In this document: piece after piece, positions 21,648 to 32,524 of the stretch | Position numbering within the stretch: position 1 is the first letter of the stretch | How the letters are laid out: each line of letters starts with the position of its first letter | Source: Diadophis punctatus similis | Lineage: Eukaryota; Chordata; Lepidosauria; Squamata; Dipsadidae | Assembly (NCBI GenBank): GCA_023053685.1 | Contig: JALIGW010000022.1 | Coordinates: 1,959,501-2,023,500 of the forward strand | Direction of reading: 5' to 3' | DNA: 64,000 nucleotides | The notes under the pieces: model-generated | The model's input: only the letters and a program-made list of their open reading frames with translations | The model's database searches: none | What the model was told of the DNA's origin: nothing | Position numbers and translations under genes: made by a program

Positions 21648-22628
21648 ATTAAGTCTGTCTGTTTCCTTTTTCACAACATCTTCTTTCGTGTGCCTCTACT
21701 TAAGTCTGATTTATTCCTTTCCTTTCCTTTTATTTATTAAATTTGTTTATAGCCCATCTTGCCACGAGGAGCGGCTAAATCGAATCAATAAAGCCATAAA
21801 GAAGATATATTTACGTTCAATAAAAATACGGGTTGCGATGAAAAGCTGGGGAAGCAGAGTGTGGAACGGGATCTTTGCTGAGAACTCTAAATAGTTCACT
21901 AAAAGAGAAGCCAGCAAAATCCTCCTTGGTCAGCCTACGGTCTGATTTTCCCCTTCGTGTTTATTTATATCAAAGCGGGCAGCTTTGGCATGGAGGAAAC
22001 TTTTCCAGTTTGGCCAACCTGAATTAGATTACCCAGATCACGGGTGACTGTCATTGAGCAACGGCACCCTGGCCTGAAGTGTCGCAACCTGGGTTATTTT
22101 ATCTCAACGGCCGAATTAAAAGAAATCTGATGAAGCAATTGACCCCATGCCTTTTCTCTCTCTCCCTCGGCCCCAGTTCCTCTTCCGGCTACACGGGGTC
22201 CCTTCTTTGCACGGACTCCCTGGACAAAGGGATATTCACGCCAGGCAGGGCAGCTTCCTGGCTGGCCCTGCCTGGAGAGGGTTGGGGTGGGGCTGGAGTT
22301 CGTTTGGTGCCTGTGTTTTACTTGGGGGAAATCTGAAAATGCCACCTTCCCCAAATCAGCGACCTGAAGGAGGAAATGAATCAAAAAAGACTTTAGCATC
22401 CTCCAACAAGGCGGACATTGTAGGGCGTCCAGTAAAATATGGCCATTCTTTACGGACAGGCTGCTGGGAAGCAGGGCTGAATCTGTTTTCTTCCTCCTCC
22501 TCTTTGGGGGCTTTCATCTTGTTAATACTTAGGGTGGTTTTTATCCTTGCGCTTAGTTTTTCTGCTTTGCTTGCTCAAACGGGAAGAAGAAAAAATAAAC
22601 GAAAGAAGAAAAGGAATAATACCTACCG

Positions 22629-22822
22629 GTAGGTGTGTGTGTGTGTGTATATGTTAAATAAATAAATATAATCAGCCTTGTATTGCATGATTTTGAAGGC
22701 CTCTGGGCTCAGTTTACAGCTACCCAATTCTGAGAGTTTGCAATGCCAAGTCCCTGTTGACTTGTATGTATGTATGTAGGTAGGTAGGTAGGTAGGTATA
22801 TAGGTAGGTAGGTAGGTAGGTA
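22629..22822. repeat. Microsatellites (TG)n and (GTAT/GTAG)n
   Basis: A short (TG)n lies at about 22632-22649. A GTAT tract changing to GTAG runs from about 22762 to 22821. Confidence 0.9.
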
Positions 22823-22963
22823 CCGTGTTTCCCTGAAAATAAGACCCTGTCTTATATTTTTTTGAACCCTGAAAGAAGCGCTTGGCCTTATTGCCATGCA
22901 CTCAAAAGCCCGATTGGGCTTATTATCAGAGGATGTCTTATTTGTGGGGAAAACAGGGTATAT
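22821..22963. mobile_element. Short MITE with 'accgtgtttccctgaaaata' termini
   Basis: The left end 'accgtgtttccctgaaaata' and right end 'tttgtggggaaaacagggta' are inverted repeats. The interior is AT-rich with 'gtcttat' on both arms. TA borders suggest a mariner-type element. Confidence 0.6.
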
Positions 22964-23059
22964 ATAAACCAGTAAGGGTATGGCTATCTGATGAGAGCTA
23001 AATAGCTCTAAATAGCTCTATAATAGTCTCCCTTCATTTTCATTTATCAGCAAAAAATG

Positions 23060-23124
23060 TTACACACACATACACACACACACACACACACACATACACA
23101 TGGTATAGGTATACACACACAGTG
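23060..23124. repeat. (CA)n microsatellite
   Basis: Imperfect (CA)n with TACA interruptions. Confidence 0.9.
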
Positions 23125-24046
23125 GGATGAGGGTTTTGTCAAAAAATGTAATTAATTCACATAAGACCACTTTTTATCATGATTATTATGTTTCATCGTA
23201 CAATTAGCCAGATGTTCAAACTAGATTTGGCTTTTTTGTCCAACTATTGAGTTGTTCTTATGATTATCATCAACTAGATTGTTACTAGAATATCAGTAAA
23301 TAAAAGAATATTAGTATAACAATAAGAGAACTCAAGATATTTGCAGCAAGAATTTCTGCTGTTTGGAACAGTCACTGATACTCTTTATTTATTATTTGTA
23401 TTTATATGCCGCTCAATCTCGCAGGGACTCTTTTCCAGGTTATTCCATTCCATACCATTTTCTCCTCCCCAAAGTAGAATTGATTGATTGGTCTCCCTCT
23501 GGAGTTCCCTATCCATCACAATCTTCACAATGTCGTGGTTTCCCTCCTGCTCCTGGGCCCCTTCCTCATTGTGGGTGAGTGGTCCACTTGGAGAACCAAA
23601 TTTGATATTAATAAATAAGGACGGAGTGAAAAGAACGGCAGGGGTGGACCTGCTGAAGTTTCCAGATGACTTATGATGCCTTATGGGTTTTGTGGTCTCA
23701 TCTACATTTCTTGGAGGGAAATAAGAGGGAAATAAATAGACTCTCTGGGGTTAAAGTCTCCCCAACTTGGATGGCCCTGGAAAGCTACTGAGATACCTGC
23801 AGTGGAAGTGATCTTCTCCTTGGTTTTGTGTGCCTCCACAAGCCAACTACTGACAGGACCCCTGAATGCAGATTGGGCAATCCCTAGCTTCTAAGGAAGA
23901 CCATCCAAGATCTCCCTTCCAACAGGCAAAAGAAATAAAATGAAGGATGAGAACAGAAAGAAATATGGGGATGATGTTTGATGCTAAGCCTGCAGCCTCC
24001 TAGGTGATTAAAAAAAGAAAGAAAGAAAATAGAAGATGGTTCAGCA

Positions 24047-24163
24047 CAGGGGTCTTCAGACTTGGCCACTTTAAGACTTGTAGACTTCAACTCCCAGAAT
24101 TCCTCAGCCAGCCATGGAGTTGAAGTCCACAAGTCTTAAAGAGGCCAACTTTGGAGACCTCTG
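24047..24163. mobile_element. Palindromic hAT-type MITE
   Basis: Inverted arms start CAGGGGTCTTCAGACTTGGC. Flanks GTTCAGCA/GTTTAGCA agree at seven of eight bases. Confidence 0.8.
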
Positions 24164-24264
24164 GTTTAGCAGAAAAAATGGGAAGATGATTTTGGACCTC
24201 TTGAGAAGCAGCCTTTGAGTCCCAAACCTGGAGACCTCCAAAGACACTAAAACGGCTTGCCTCC

Positions 24265-24400
24265 ACTCTTGTGGTGCTCCATCACTGGAGATTTTTAAGA
24301 AGAGATTGGACAACCACTTGTCTTCTACTTGAGCAGAGAGATGGACTAGAAGACCTCCAAGGTCCCTTCCAACGCTGTTATTCTGTTATTCTGTAATTCT
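24265..24400 (+). mobile_element. CR1-type LINE 3' end
   Basis: Sense CR1 terminus: 'tggagatttttaagaagaga', 'tagaagacctccaaggtccc', ending in repeated 'ttctgttattctg'. Confidence 0.8.
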
Positions 24401-24878
24401 GATATTCTAAGTGATCATTAGGAAAGCAATCAGGTTGTCAGGATTAACATCCTGTTTGGCCTGCAAAGTAAAATCCAAGACCACTAATTTCTCCATGGGC
24501 CCATTACTTGGTCTTTGGGGAACGATAGCCCACTGTGACGGAAAGTTATTTTTCTCTCAACAAAACTGGTGTTTTGTTCCCAAGACCAAGAAACAAGCCT
24601 GCAGTTCACAATACACATTAAGCAATTTATTGACTCAGGCAACTGATATGGCAGCACGCCTTATATGCCCAAACCCTGGGCAGTTCACAGCAACAGCATT
24701 AAAAACATGTTTAAAAAAATGTCATTATGTGTTTTGGGCCTAGGGCGGTGACATTTGCAACCAACATGGTTAAAACCATGATGTAGCATGAGGGAGGGAA
24801 GAAGATACCCTGCAACTCAGTGGCTGGACCTGCATATAATCGAGAGTCCTATAATTTGTTGGTTTGACCTTTAATCTG

Positions 24879-25282
24879 CAGAGAGTCCTCGATTTAAGAC
24901 CACAACTGAGCCCAAAATTTCTATTGCTAAATGAGACAGTTGTTAAGTGAATTTTGCCCCATTTTACGATCTCTTTTGCCTCAGTTGTTAAGGGAATCGC
25001 TGCATTTGTTAAGTTAGTAACACGGTTATTAAGTGCATCTGGCTTCCCCATTGACTTTGCTTGTCAGAAGGTCGCAAAAGAGGATCATGTGACCCCAAGT
25101 TTCTGCACTCATCATAAATACGAGACAGTAACCAAGCATCTGAATTTTGATTACATGACATGGGGATGCTGTAACAGTCATAAGTGTGAAAAAGTCATTT
25201 TTGGCTTATAAGTCATTTTTTTCAGTGCTGTTGTAACTTTGAATAGTCACTAAACAAATGGTTATAAGTCGAGGGCTACCTG
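24879..25282 (+). mobile_element. Tigger/pogo-like MITE copy
   Basis: It starts 'cagagagtcctcgatttaag', ends 'aagtcgagggctacctg' and is followed by TA. Confidence 0.8.
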
Positions 25283-25929
25283 TACTAACTCATCCAGCCT
25301 TCTTTACAATTATTTTCAAGTATGGTTTGTTCAGCAAATCAGAGGAAACAAACCATGGTTTGAGCTCACTGGTGGGGAGCGCTTTGAGGGCTGTTCTCGG
25401 TTTGGGTGATTCCTGCTTTCATTGGCAGAAAATAGTGGTACCGTTTTCTAGCGGCTGAAGTCACGGGTGGTTCAGTCAGTGGGCTAGTGTTTAGGGGCTG
25501 AATGACCTTCTAAATCTAATAAATCAGTCAAGGAATCCAGATCTCCTGCCCACCGTTGCAAATGAGGCATAACTGGTGGCTTCTGCGGATTCACATGGAC
25601 CCATCCCTTTGCAGTATTTATTAAACTCCAAACAATAATCTGCAGGTGTGGACAAGTCAGTTGACGTGACCTTCCTCAAACCAATCTTTTGAGGTTTGAG
25701 AACGTGTCAGCTCAAACAGGGAGCATTCACACGTTCAAGCTGAGTGCTGGGTTGGCAAGGTTTTACTGATGTTTCTTTAGCATTGCTGGGTCTCCTCCTT
25801 CCCAGCCTAATAATCAGGCTGAGTTTAGTGGGCAGATCTATGAGCAGGCTTTCGTTTGTGAGGTTTGTTCATTTCCTTTTAGAAAAGTGTATTATTTTAA
25901 TATAAGAAGTATACTGTGGTAATACCTGC

Positions 25930-26150
25930 TATAATGGGGCATCCTTGGTGCTCTCTGAGCTTGGTGATTTTCTTGCAGATGATTCATTACCCAAACTAGC
26001 CAACATCATCCGTGCTAGGTTAATTCCCCTCTCTCCTAGCACTGAGGATGTTACCTAGTTTGGGTAATGAAACATCTGCAAGAAAACCACCAAGCTCAGA
26101 GAGCACCAAGGACCCCTCATTTCAACCCTGAGATACAAATATTCTCCTTT
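25930..26150. mobile_element. Hammerhead-like repeat pair C (head to head)
   Basis: A minus copy at 25974-26016 and a plus copy at 26038-26083 face each other. The plus core is degenerate (CTGAGGA), followed by TTACCTAGTTTGGGTAATG and GAAACATC. Outside both motifs lies the same linker ('tcagagagcaccaaggacc' type), so the ~220-bp unit is an imperfect palindrome. Confidence 0.6.
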
Positions 26151-27894
26151 ATTGGTACTTGCTCTTATTATTATTATCACCTCCATTAAGTTTGGGCTAA
26201 CTATATTGAGGATACAGAATTTTTAAAAAAATAAAGTTTTTTCCCATTAATTAAGGAAGGGATCAAGTCCTTTTTATCCATGATGTGCCACCTCGGACTT
26301 TTTCGATGTTGTTAAAGGATCCCTTATTTGCAGAGATTGGTTAAAAATACCAGGTGCTGTCTGAAAAAGTCTTCTCCCACCATTTCTGACCATCAAATCC
26401 TCTCTGCTGCCAGAAAGTGATTTCCTAGTGAAAATAAATTTGGTCGGGTTGCTTAGAGTTCCATGCCTGCAAAGGAAATTTAAGAATCTCTTTGCAACCG
26501 ACCGATCCAACAGTGAAGATCCGCTGAAATTCAGCATTGGAAAGTTCCTTAACTTAATTTTGCAACAGAGGAAAGATTTTCTTTTGCCAGCCTGGAATTT
26601 CTTGCTCATCCTTGAGTTATTGAGGTGCAGAGAAAGATTGAGCTTTAATCTGCATTTATTTCCAACTGTGATCAGCAGGGTGCTACCCACAGGTAAATGC
26701 GTGTGGATTTCAATTGCTGCCTTAATCTTTTCAGAAACTTCTGTTGATTTACTTAGTTTCAGAAGAGATTAAGAGAAGAATGGATGAATTTGGAGAGAGT
26801 TTATGGCTGAGAACTGCAAGGAGCAGAATTAGAAATTGCTGGCGAGGCGGGCATCTCTGGTACAAAAGCACATTCTTCAGGTGGCACATGTGTGCGGATG
26901 GTAGTTGGACTGGTAACTGAACATGGGCAGCATGGAAACGTCGTACAAACGGCCAAAGACGGTTTCCCAAAAGGGTGTGTATGAAATCAACCCAGATCAA
27001 GATCAGACAGGGTGACAATCAGTCCCCCATCAACCCCCTCGCCAGCAAATTCCCTTCCCTCCACAGTGCCAGTTTATGGAGCTGTTTTGGAAACTGGCAT
27101 TGCAAACTCTCATAATTAGGTAGCTGTAAACTGAACCCTTCAAAATTGGTGCCTTACAAGGCTGATTACTTTTGCTTATTTAATAAAATTAAGAAATAAT
27201 TAAAATAAGGGCAAGAAAAAGGGCAGGAAGGATGAGTTCTTCTTTATTTACAAAGTTACTGGTTTATTTTAAGAACGTTTATTGGGCACAATGCCGAAGA
27301 AATACGGTTTTTTAAAAGATCATTAGATAAAATTATAAGCAATTTCTTTTCTTTGTGGGAGCTGAGTGGAATTTCCAAACCTGGGCAGTTTATAAATAAT
27401 GAAAATTGATTTGATTTTGAATTTTCTGCAGATACCTAATTTATCACTTTTGGAACAAGGACTTCTTAGGATTAATGGATCTTAGCTGGAGATGGGAGTC
27501 CATTCCTCTCTTGTTAAATGTCATTGAACTGTGCTCTAAGTTGTAACTCCTTTTCCTTGGCAAAATTCTGTTACGCCATACGAAATAATAATCGAAATGC
27601 AAAATTCAACCAGCTTATGCGATCAGTCTATTTTAGTTTAATGTGTACCTTAATTTAAACTGCTGTGTTGTGTTGTGTTTAGTTTAGTTTAAAAGAGACC
27701 ATCTTGCTATTTGTAATATTTTGTAGGTCTTCCTATTTTTTTCTGTGAAATCCCATCTCAGGACCCCGCCATTATTTTCTACGCATGGATCCTAACCACG
27801 AAGGAAGCACAGAACCCTTCTTTCCCCCGAAACCACCCAGATTCCTTGAATACGACTTATTTTTTAAAAAAAAACTGTCTTCCACTCCACGTAC

Positions 27895-27966
27895 CTCTGT
27901 GGGTTCATTGTAGTACGAGGTCCACTCGGAGATGTCGTGTGATTCCATTTTGACCGAGCCCAGCAT
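27895..27966 (-). CDS. FOXA3: FOXA3, coding exon 1
   Basis: This 72-bp exon encodes MLGSVKMESHDISEWTSYYN and four more residues, then a consensus donor (GAG|GTACGT). The MLG.VKME start is the hallmark of FOXA1-3, and MLGSVKME is the FOXA3 form. Joining to 6276-7463 in phase 0 gives a 419-residue protein. No competing upstream ATG is in frame close by. Confidence 0.95.
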
Positions 27967-28413
27967 TCCAAAATCCCGGAGAGGAAAAATAAGTTTGTCT
28001 GTGCTTAAAATTTCAAGCGAGTGAGAAATCCTCCAGTTGGTTTCTTAGGGAAGTTTTAATGCTCCTCTTCTTCCCCCAAATACGTTCGTTTTGAAACTCA
28101 GCCTAAACCCACAGTCCGAAAGAAAGAAAGATTGATCTTGGATTGGTCTACCTTCCCTTTTTTCCAAAGTGTGCAGTGGCACTTTGGGAGCCAAAGACTC
28201 AAGATGCCCAGAAGTCAGAAGAGTCAACAGGTTTCCATGATTATAGGACAATCCATCCAGTTTTGGGACCCAAGGTCCAGGAGGACTTGCACGGGGCTGC
28301 CTTTGGGATGTGCAAGCTGTTTGCGTCGGTTGAAACCTGGACTGCTAGTTGTCCCGAGGTCGTCTCCCAGTATCTGAAGGGCTGTCACCTGGACAGGTCT
28401 GAGTCTTTATAAA
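27967..28413 (-). promoter_or_regulatory. FOXA3: FOXA3 5' UTR and proximal promoter
   Basis: A TTTATAAA element at 28406-28413 reads as a TATA-like box on the minus strand and would place a start site around 28380, giving a 5' UTR of about 400 bases. The stretch is free of recognised repeats. Placement is inference. Confidence 0.35.
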
Positions 28414-28764
28414 GCTACCTCTTTATCCCAATACTCCTCCTGCTGGCTGACAGTTAAAAAGTTACCGCGCTCTCTAGTTATCTGGCACTGGCAAGCAAGA
28501 GAAACCAGGTCCCTCTGCCACCTGGTGGAAAGGACACCGTTGCAAGAAATTGGGTGGCTAAATGGCGTCACAACTAAGGCTTGGTTGAACTTTATGGAGT
28601 GGCAACCTCTATTAAGGGGAACTGTTACTGGCTACTGTTTTGTATCAGGCCACTAGACAGCTTGGTGATGACAAAAACATTGCAGCCTACGGGTGTATTA
28701 AATTTATTTCACATTGTACATACTGTAATTTCTACTTCACACCAAGCAGGGACATACGTCTAGT

Positions 28765-29030
28765 CTAAGGAAGAGAACGATTAATGGTGACGTGATAGCA
28801 GCCTTCCAATATTTGAGGGGCTGCCACAAAGAAGAGGGGGTCCATCTATTCTCCAAAGCAGGAGAAGAAGCAAAGGATGGAAACTAATCAAGGAGGGATC
28901 CAATCTAGAACTAAGGACATTTCCTGACAGGGAGAACAATTAACCAGTGGAATGGCTCGCCTCCAGAAGTTGTGGGTGCTCCATCACTGGAGGTTTTTAA
29001 GAAGGGATTGGACCTACTACCATTTGTTTC
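28765..29030 (+). mobile_element. CR1-type LINE 3' fragment
   Basis: Sense CR1: 'ttccaatatttgaggggctg', 'caacctagaactaaggac'-type sequence and 'ggaggtttttaagaagggat'. It lacks the 3' terminus because a MITE body takes over at about 29030. Confidence 0.8.
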
Positions 29031-29394
29031 GTGTCTGTTTGAAGTTATAATAGCACTGAAAAAATGATTTATGATCATTTTTCACACAACCTCTGCAGTA
29101 TCTCCATGATTCCTTATTTAAAATTCGGACACTTGGCAACTGGTTCCTATTTATGACGATTGCAGTGTCCTGGGGACATGTGATCCCGTTTTGCTACCTT
29201 CTGACAAGTCAACGGGGAAGCCAGATTCACTTAACAATCGTGTTCCTAATTTATCAACTGCAGTGATCCACTTAATAACTGTGGCAAGAAAGGTCATAAA
29301 ATGGAGCAAACCTCACTTAACAACTGTCTTGCTTAGCAAAGGAAATTTGGGGGCTCAATTGTGGTGGTGAAGTCGAGGACTTCCTCTACTGCAA
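29031..29394 (-). mobile_element. Tigger/pogo-like MITE, left end missing
   Basis: The body starts at 'gtttgaagttataatagcac' without the terminal repeat and ends 'gaagtcgaggacttcct'. Confidence 0.75.
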
Positions 29395-30084
29395 ACAGCT
29401 CAATATAGAGGCATCCCCATGAAGGGGTCAAGGAGGAAAGAGGCTGGCTATCACCATGGGTCAAACCCCTGGCCCTTATTGATGTGTGTCATGAGACAAC
29501 TTCACAAAGTGAGCTGCAGCTCATGAAAGCTGCTGCCTTTTAATAAAGTGTGTTAGTCACAAAAACCGGTGCCGTTCTTCTTATTTTGAGCTTTCCTGGA
29601 CTTCTTCTGACTCTCCTTCTATCACAAAAGCCAGAATTACCCATTGCTTGGGAATTCTGGGAGTTGAAGTCGACAAGTCATAAAGTGGCCAAATTTGGAG
29701 ACCCCTGCTAAAGATCCTTGATTGCAGAGGAGTGATGAAAAGGAACCGCTTCCCACATGCTCCAGATCTGTCCAGACTTCAGCTGACCCAGCTTTAAGGG
29801 CAAGGAGGTGGGCGAGCCAGTAGGCTGGGAGAAGACCCGGGTTCTCCCTCCTACTGTTAAGTAAGTTGTCTTTTCAGACTGCTGCTTTCAGCAGTGCCAG
29901 CTGGTGAAGCCACTGCTTGGTAGGAGGTCACCTTGCAGCAGAGCTGATGTTGAGAAACATGGGGAGCATCACAGCTTCATGAGCTGGGGCTGAGAGGTTC
30001 TCCCTTTTCTACGGTACCTTTGGGTAGCCTGGTCTTCCAGTTTGAGACTCATAAATTATTCTAGATGAACAGTTGCCGGAATTG
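29395..30084. other. Intergenic sequence with one MITE arm
   Basis: A single hAT-type arm lies at 29646-29709. Nothing else is recognised. Confidence 0.45.
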
Positions 30085-30525
30085 GGAAAGCTTAGTCTAA
30101 CAAAGAGGACGAGGGATGAAATGATAGCAGAGTTCCAATATTTAGGGGACCGCCAGAAGGAAGAGGGGGTCAACCTATTCTCCAAAACACCTGAAGGCAG
30201 AACAAGAAGCAACGGATGGAAACTAATAAAGGAGAGATCCAACCTAAAACTAAGGAGAAATTTCCTGACTGTGAACAATTATAATCAGTGGAGCTTGCCT
30301 TCAGAAGTTGTGAGGGCTTCATCACTGAAGGTCTTCAAGAAAAGATTGGACAGCCATTTGTCCGAAATAGAATAATAAGGCAAGCGTGTCCAACCTTGGC
30401 AACTTCAAGACTTGTGGACTTCAAATCCTAGAATTCCCCAGCCAGCATGGATCTTCTGCTTGATCAGGGGGTTGGACTAGAAGACCTCCAAGGTCCCTTC
30501 CAACTCTGTTATTTTATAATTCTCC
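30085..30525 (+). mobile_element. CR1-type LINE 3' fragment with nested MITE arm
   Basis: Sense CR1 from 'gcagagttccaatatttagg' to 'ggtcccttccaactctgtta'. A MITE arm at 30381-30447 ('gtccaaccttggcaacttca') interrupts it just before the last ~75 bp. Confidence 0.8.
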
Positions 30526-30879
30526 TACACCTTCACCCTTTGCTCCTGCCCATGTTATGTGAGATTGTTGATTGTCAACAACTGCCTGTTTTGCCTTCAT
30601 GAGAAAATGATGAACAGGACTCCTGTTTAGGTAGCCCCACCGTCTATCTATCTATCCCTTCTGGACTCGGGCATTGTCCCATGAAATGTGATTGAGGCCC
30701 ATCACTGAAGCCCCTGCCATCACCTTCCTGACAAATTTGTGGGGAGAATAAACTAGATAAAGGGAAACTTCAGATGACCAGCAAAGTTGTACCTAAGGTG
30801 TGTTTGTGTGTGTCAGTACATACACAGACACACAATAGCGGAGAAGGAGAGGAATCCATGGAAAAAAAAGATAACCAAG

Positions 30880-30885
30880 TTTATT
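30880..30885 (-). terminator. IRF2BP1: IRF2BP1 poly(A) signal
   Basis: AATAAA on the minus strand, followed by TTGGTTATCTTTTTT-type T-rich sequence. It lies about 1.64 kb past the stop in repeat-poor sequence. A second AATAAA at 31517-31522 could give a shorter message. Confidence 0.6.
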
Positions 30886-32524
30886 GACAGAGACAAGTAA
30901 AAGAAAATGCAAAAACAAATTTAACCTCTCTCTCCCCCTCTCCCCAGAGTTTTCAATGTGGGAATCTGATCCCCACATCTTCTCCCGTCCGACCTCTTCC
31001 CCCGTTGCAACACAAACACACCCCAAAGTCGGCAGAACCATCAACGAGTGAAACAGATATGGAACCACACACACACACACACACATCAGAGGTTATGGGG
31101 TGGTGCCTGTATTTTAGTCCCCTGCACCTCCAAATCCCATCACACCAAGTGTGCCATTCCTCCTCCCTCCCCTTTATGGATTTATGGCCACCCTTCTTTA
31201 ATTAAGAATCCAATTTTTTTCCTCGCTGCCTAACACCATTTCGCCACTAAGAGCTAGGAAACCAACAGATCCAGGAGATTCTTCTCTGTCACAGGATTCC
31301 TCTGGAGGAGGCGAGGAAGCAGAACTGAACTTGGGGGGGGGGGTTGCCCAGTGCCACCCTGAGCAAGAATAAAACCCACAGCACCCCAGAGCAGTCTCCC
31401 CATCCAACCTGACCCCGTGCCCATTATTCCCAGCCTCGGCTGGCTGAGGAGAATGGGTGTGGAAGCCGAGCTCATCTTTAAGGTATGAATACACCTGAAG
31501 ACGTATTCTCTGTTCTTTTATTCTTTCAAGAGAGCTCGTGCATCAGAAAGAAAACCGCAGTGGATTGGGTCCATAATTCAGTGTTTTCCTCCGCACACCC
31601 CTCTCAATCCTGGCCTTTCTAGGACCTCTACAACCTTCCACTTGACAAATTATGCATTTTAACAAAAAAGAAACCCTTATTTTTGGCGTGCATGCTTAGT
31701 CTTTTGGTATGAAAAATACCCCCCCCCTAACTGAAGATCAACACGCGAGGCACTTTTTTCATCCCTCTCTTCCTCCTGCCACACTGCTTCCCCCTAATTT
31801 CCCAGACCCTCTTTCTCCTTCTCCCCCCCCCCCCACAACCATTCCCACACAGCATGCCTCCTTCCCTTTCCTTCCCCTCCCTGGATCCACACAGCAGACG
31901 TCTGAACTTCCCAACGAAGGTGCACAGATTCAGAACGGTGTCCAGCGACGGGCTGTGATGGCCAGGCCGTGAGAACGACATGTACAGAGACCGACCACCC
32001 AACGGGGAGGAGGCTTCTTAATGCAATGGAATGGAGAAACGTGAGAAAGTGAAGCTGCAACCAGGATTAAGTAGCACCTAAGGGACCGATGTGGGGCTGG
32101 GGAAGTGTTTTGGTTCGGGAAAGAGTCAAACATCAAGACATCGGAGAAAAGCGAGCCGTAGGATCTCCGCGGCGAGCAGGATGCCCCAAAAAACTTCTGA
32201 AATTTCAGAAAAGCATCCACCGAGCTCGTCAACCCTGCATTTCGGTCTCCCCATCCCACAAGTGAGTAGTCCATCCGCCCACCCCTCCCCCTCCCCTCCC
32301 CCCTGTAGTAGGTTACGTAGATGTGACTTCAGATATAAGCTGGCTATGGAAATAGGATTTAAAAAATAGAATTATATACAGGCCCCCCAAGTCCGCAGCG
32401 GGTTGCAGAGGATGTCAGAGAGGCAATAAGTTACTCCAGTCCCTGCCCCGGCTGCAGGAGCCAAGGTGGGTAGGGGGCGTCCCGTGGCACACCGTCCTGG
32501 ATCATAGCTGCTCCTCTGCCGCCT
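30886..32524 (-). other. IRF2BP1: Probable IRF2BP1 3' UTR
   Basis: About 1.6 kb without interspersed repeats, apart from an (AC)n at about 31067-31086 and a poly-G run near 31335. Inferred from the position of the stop and the poly(A) signals. Confidence 0.5.

Larger units (their letters stand above)
7464..27894 (-). other. FOXA3: FOXA3 intron 1 (20.4 kb)
   Basis: The intron runs from the donor GTACGT after 27895 to the acceptor at 7464. Recognised repeats inside are listed separately. The following stretches over 300 bases hold nothing I recognise: 7466-8747, 9040-9528, 9893-10284, 10878-11494, 11716-13284 (with a poly-C run near 12721-12737), 13763-14420, 14825-15771, 16139-17073, 17108-17740, 18116-18668, 19218-19648, 20421-21260, 21648-22628, 23111-24046, 24401-24878, 25283-25920 and 26161-27894. 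Liver enhancers may lie among them, but none can be named from sequence alone. Confidence 0.85.
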
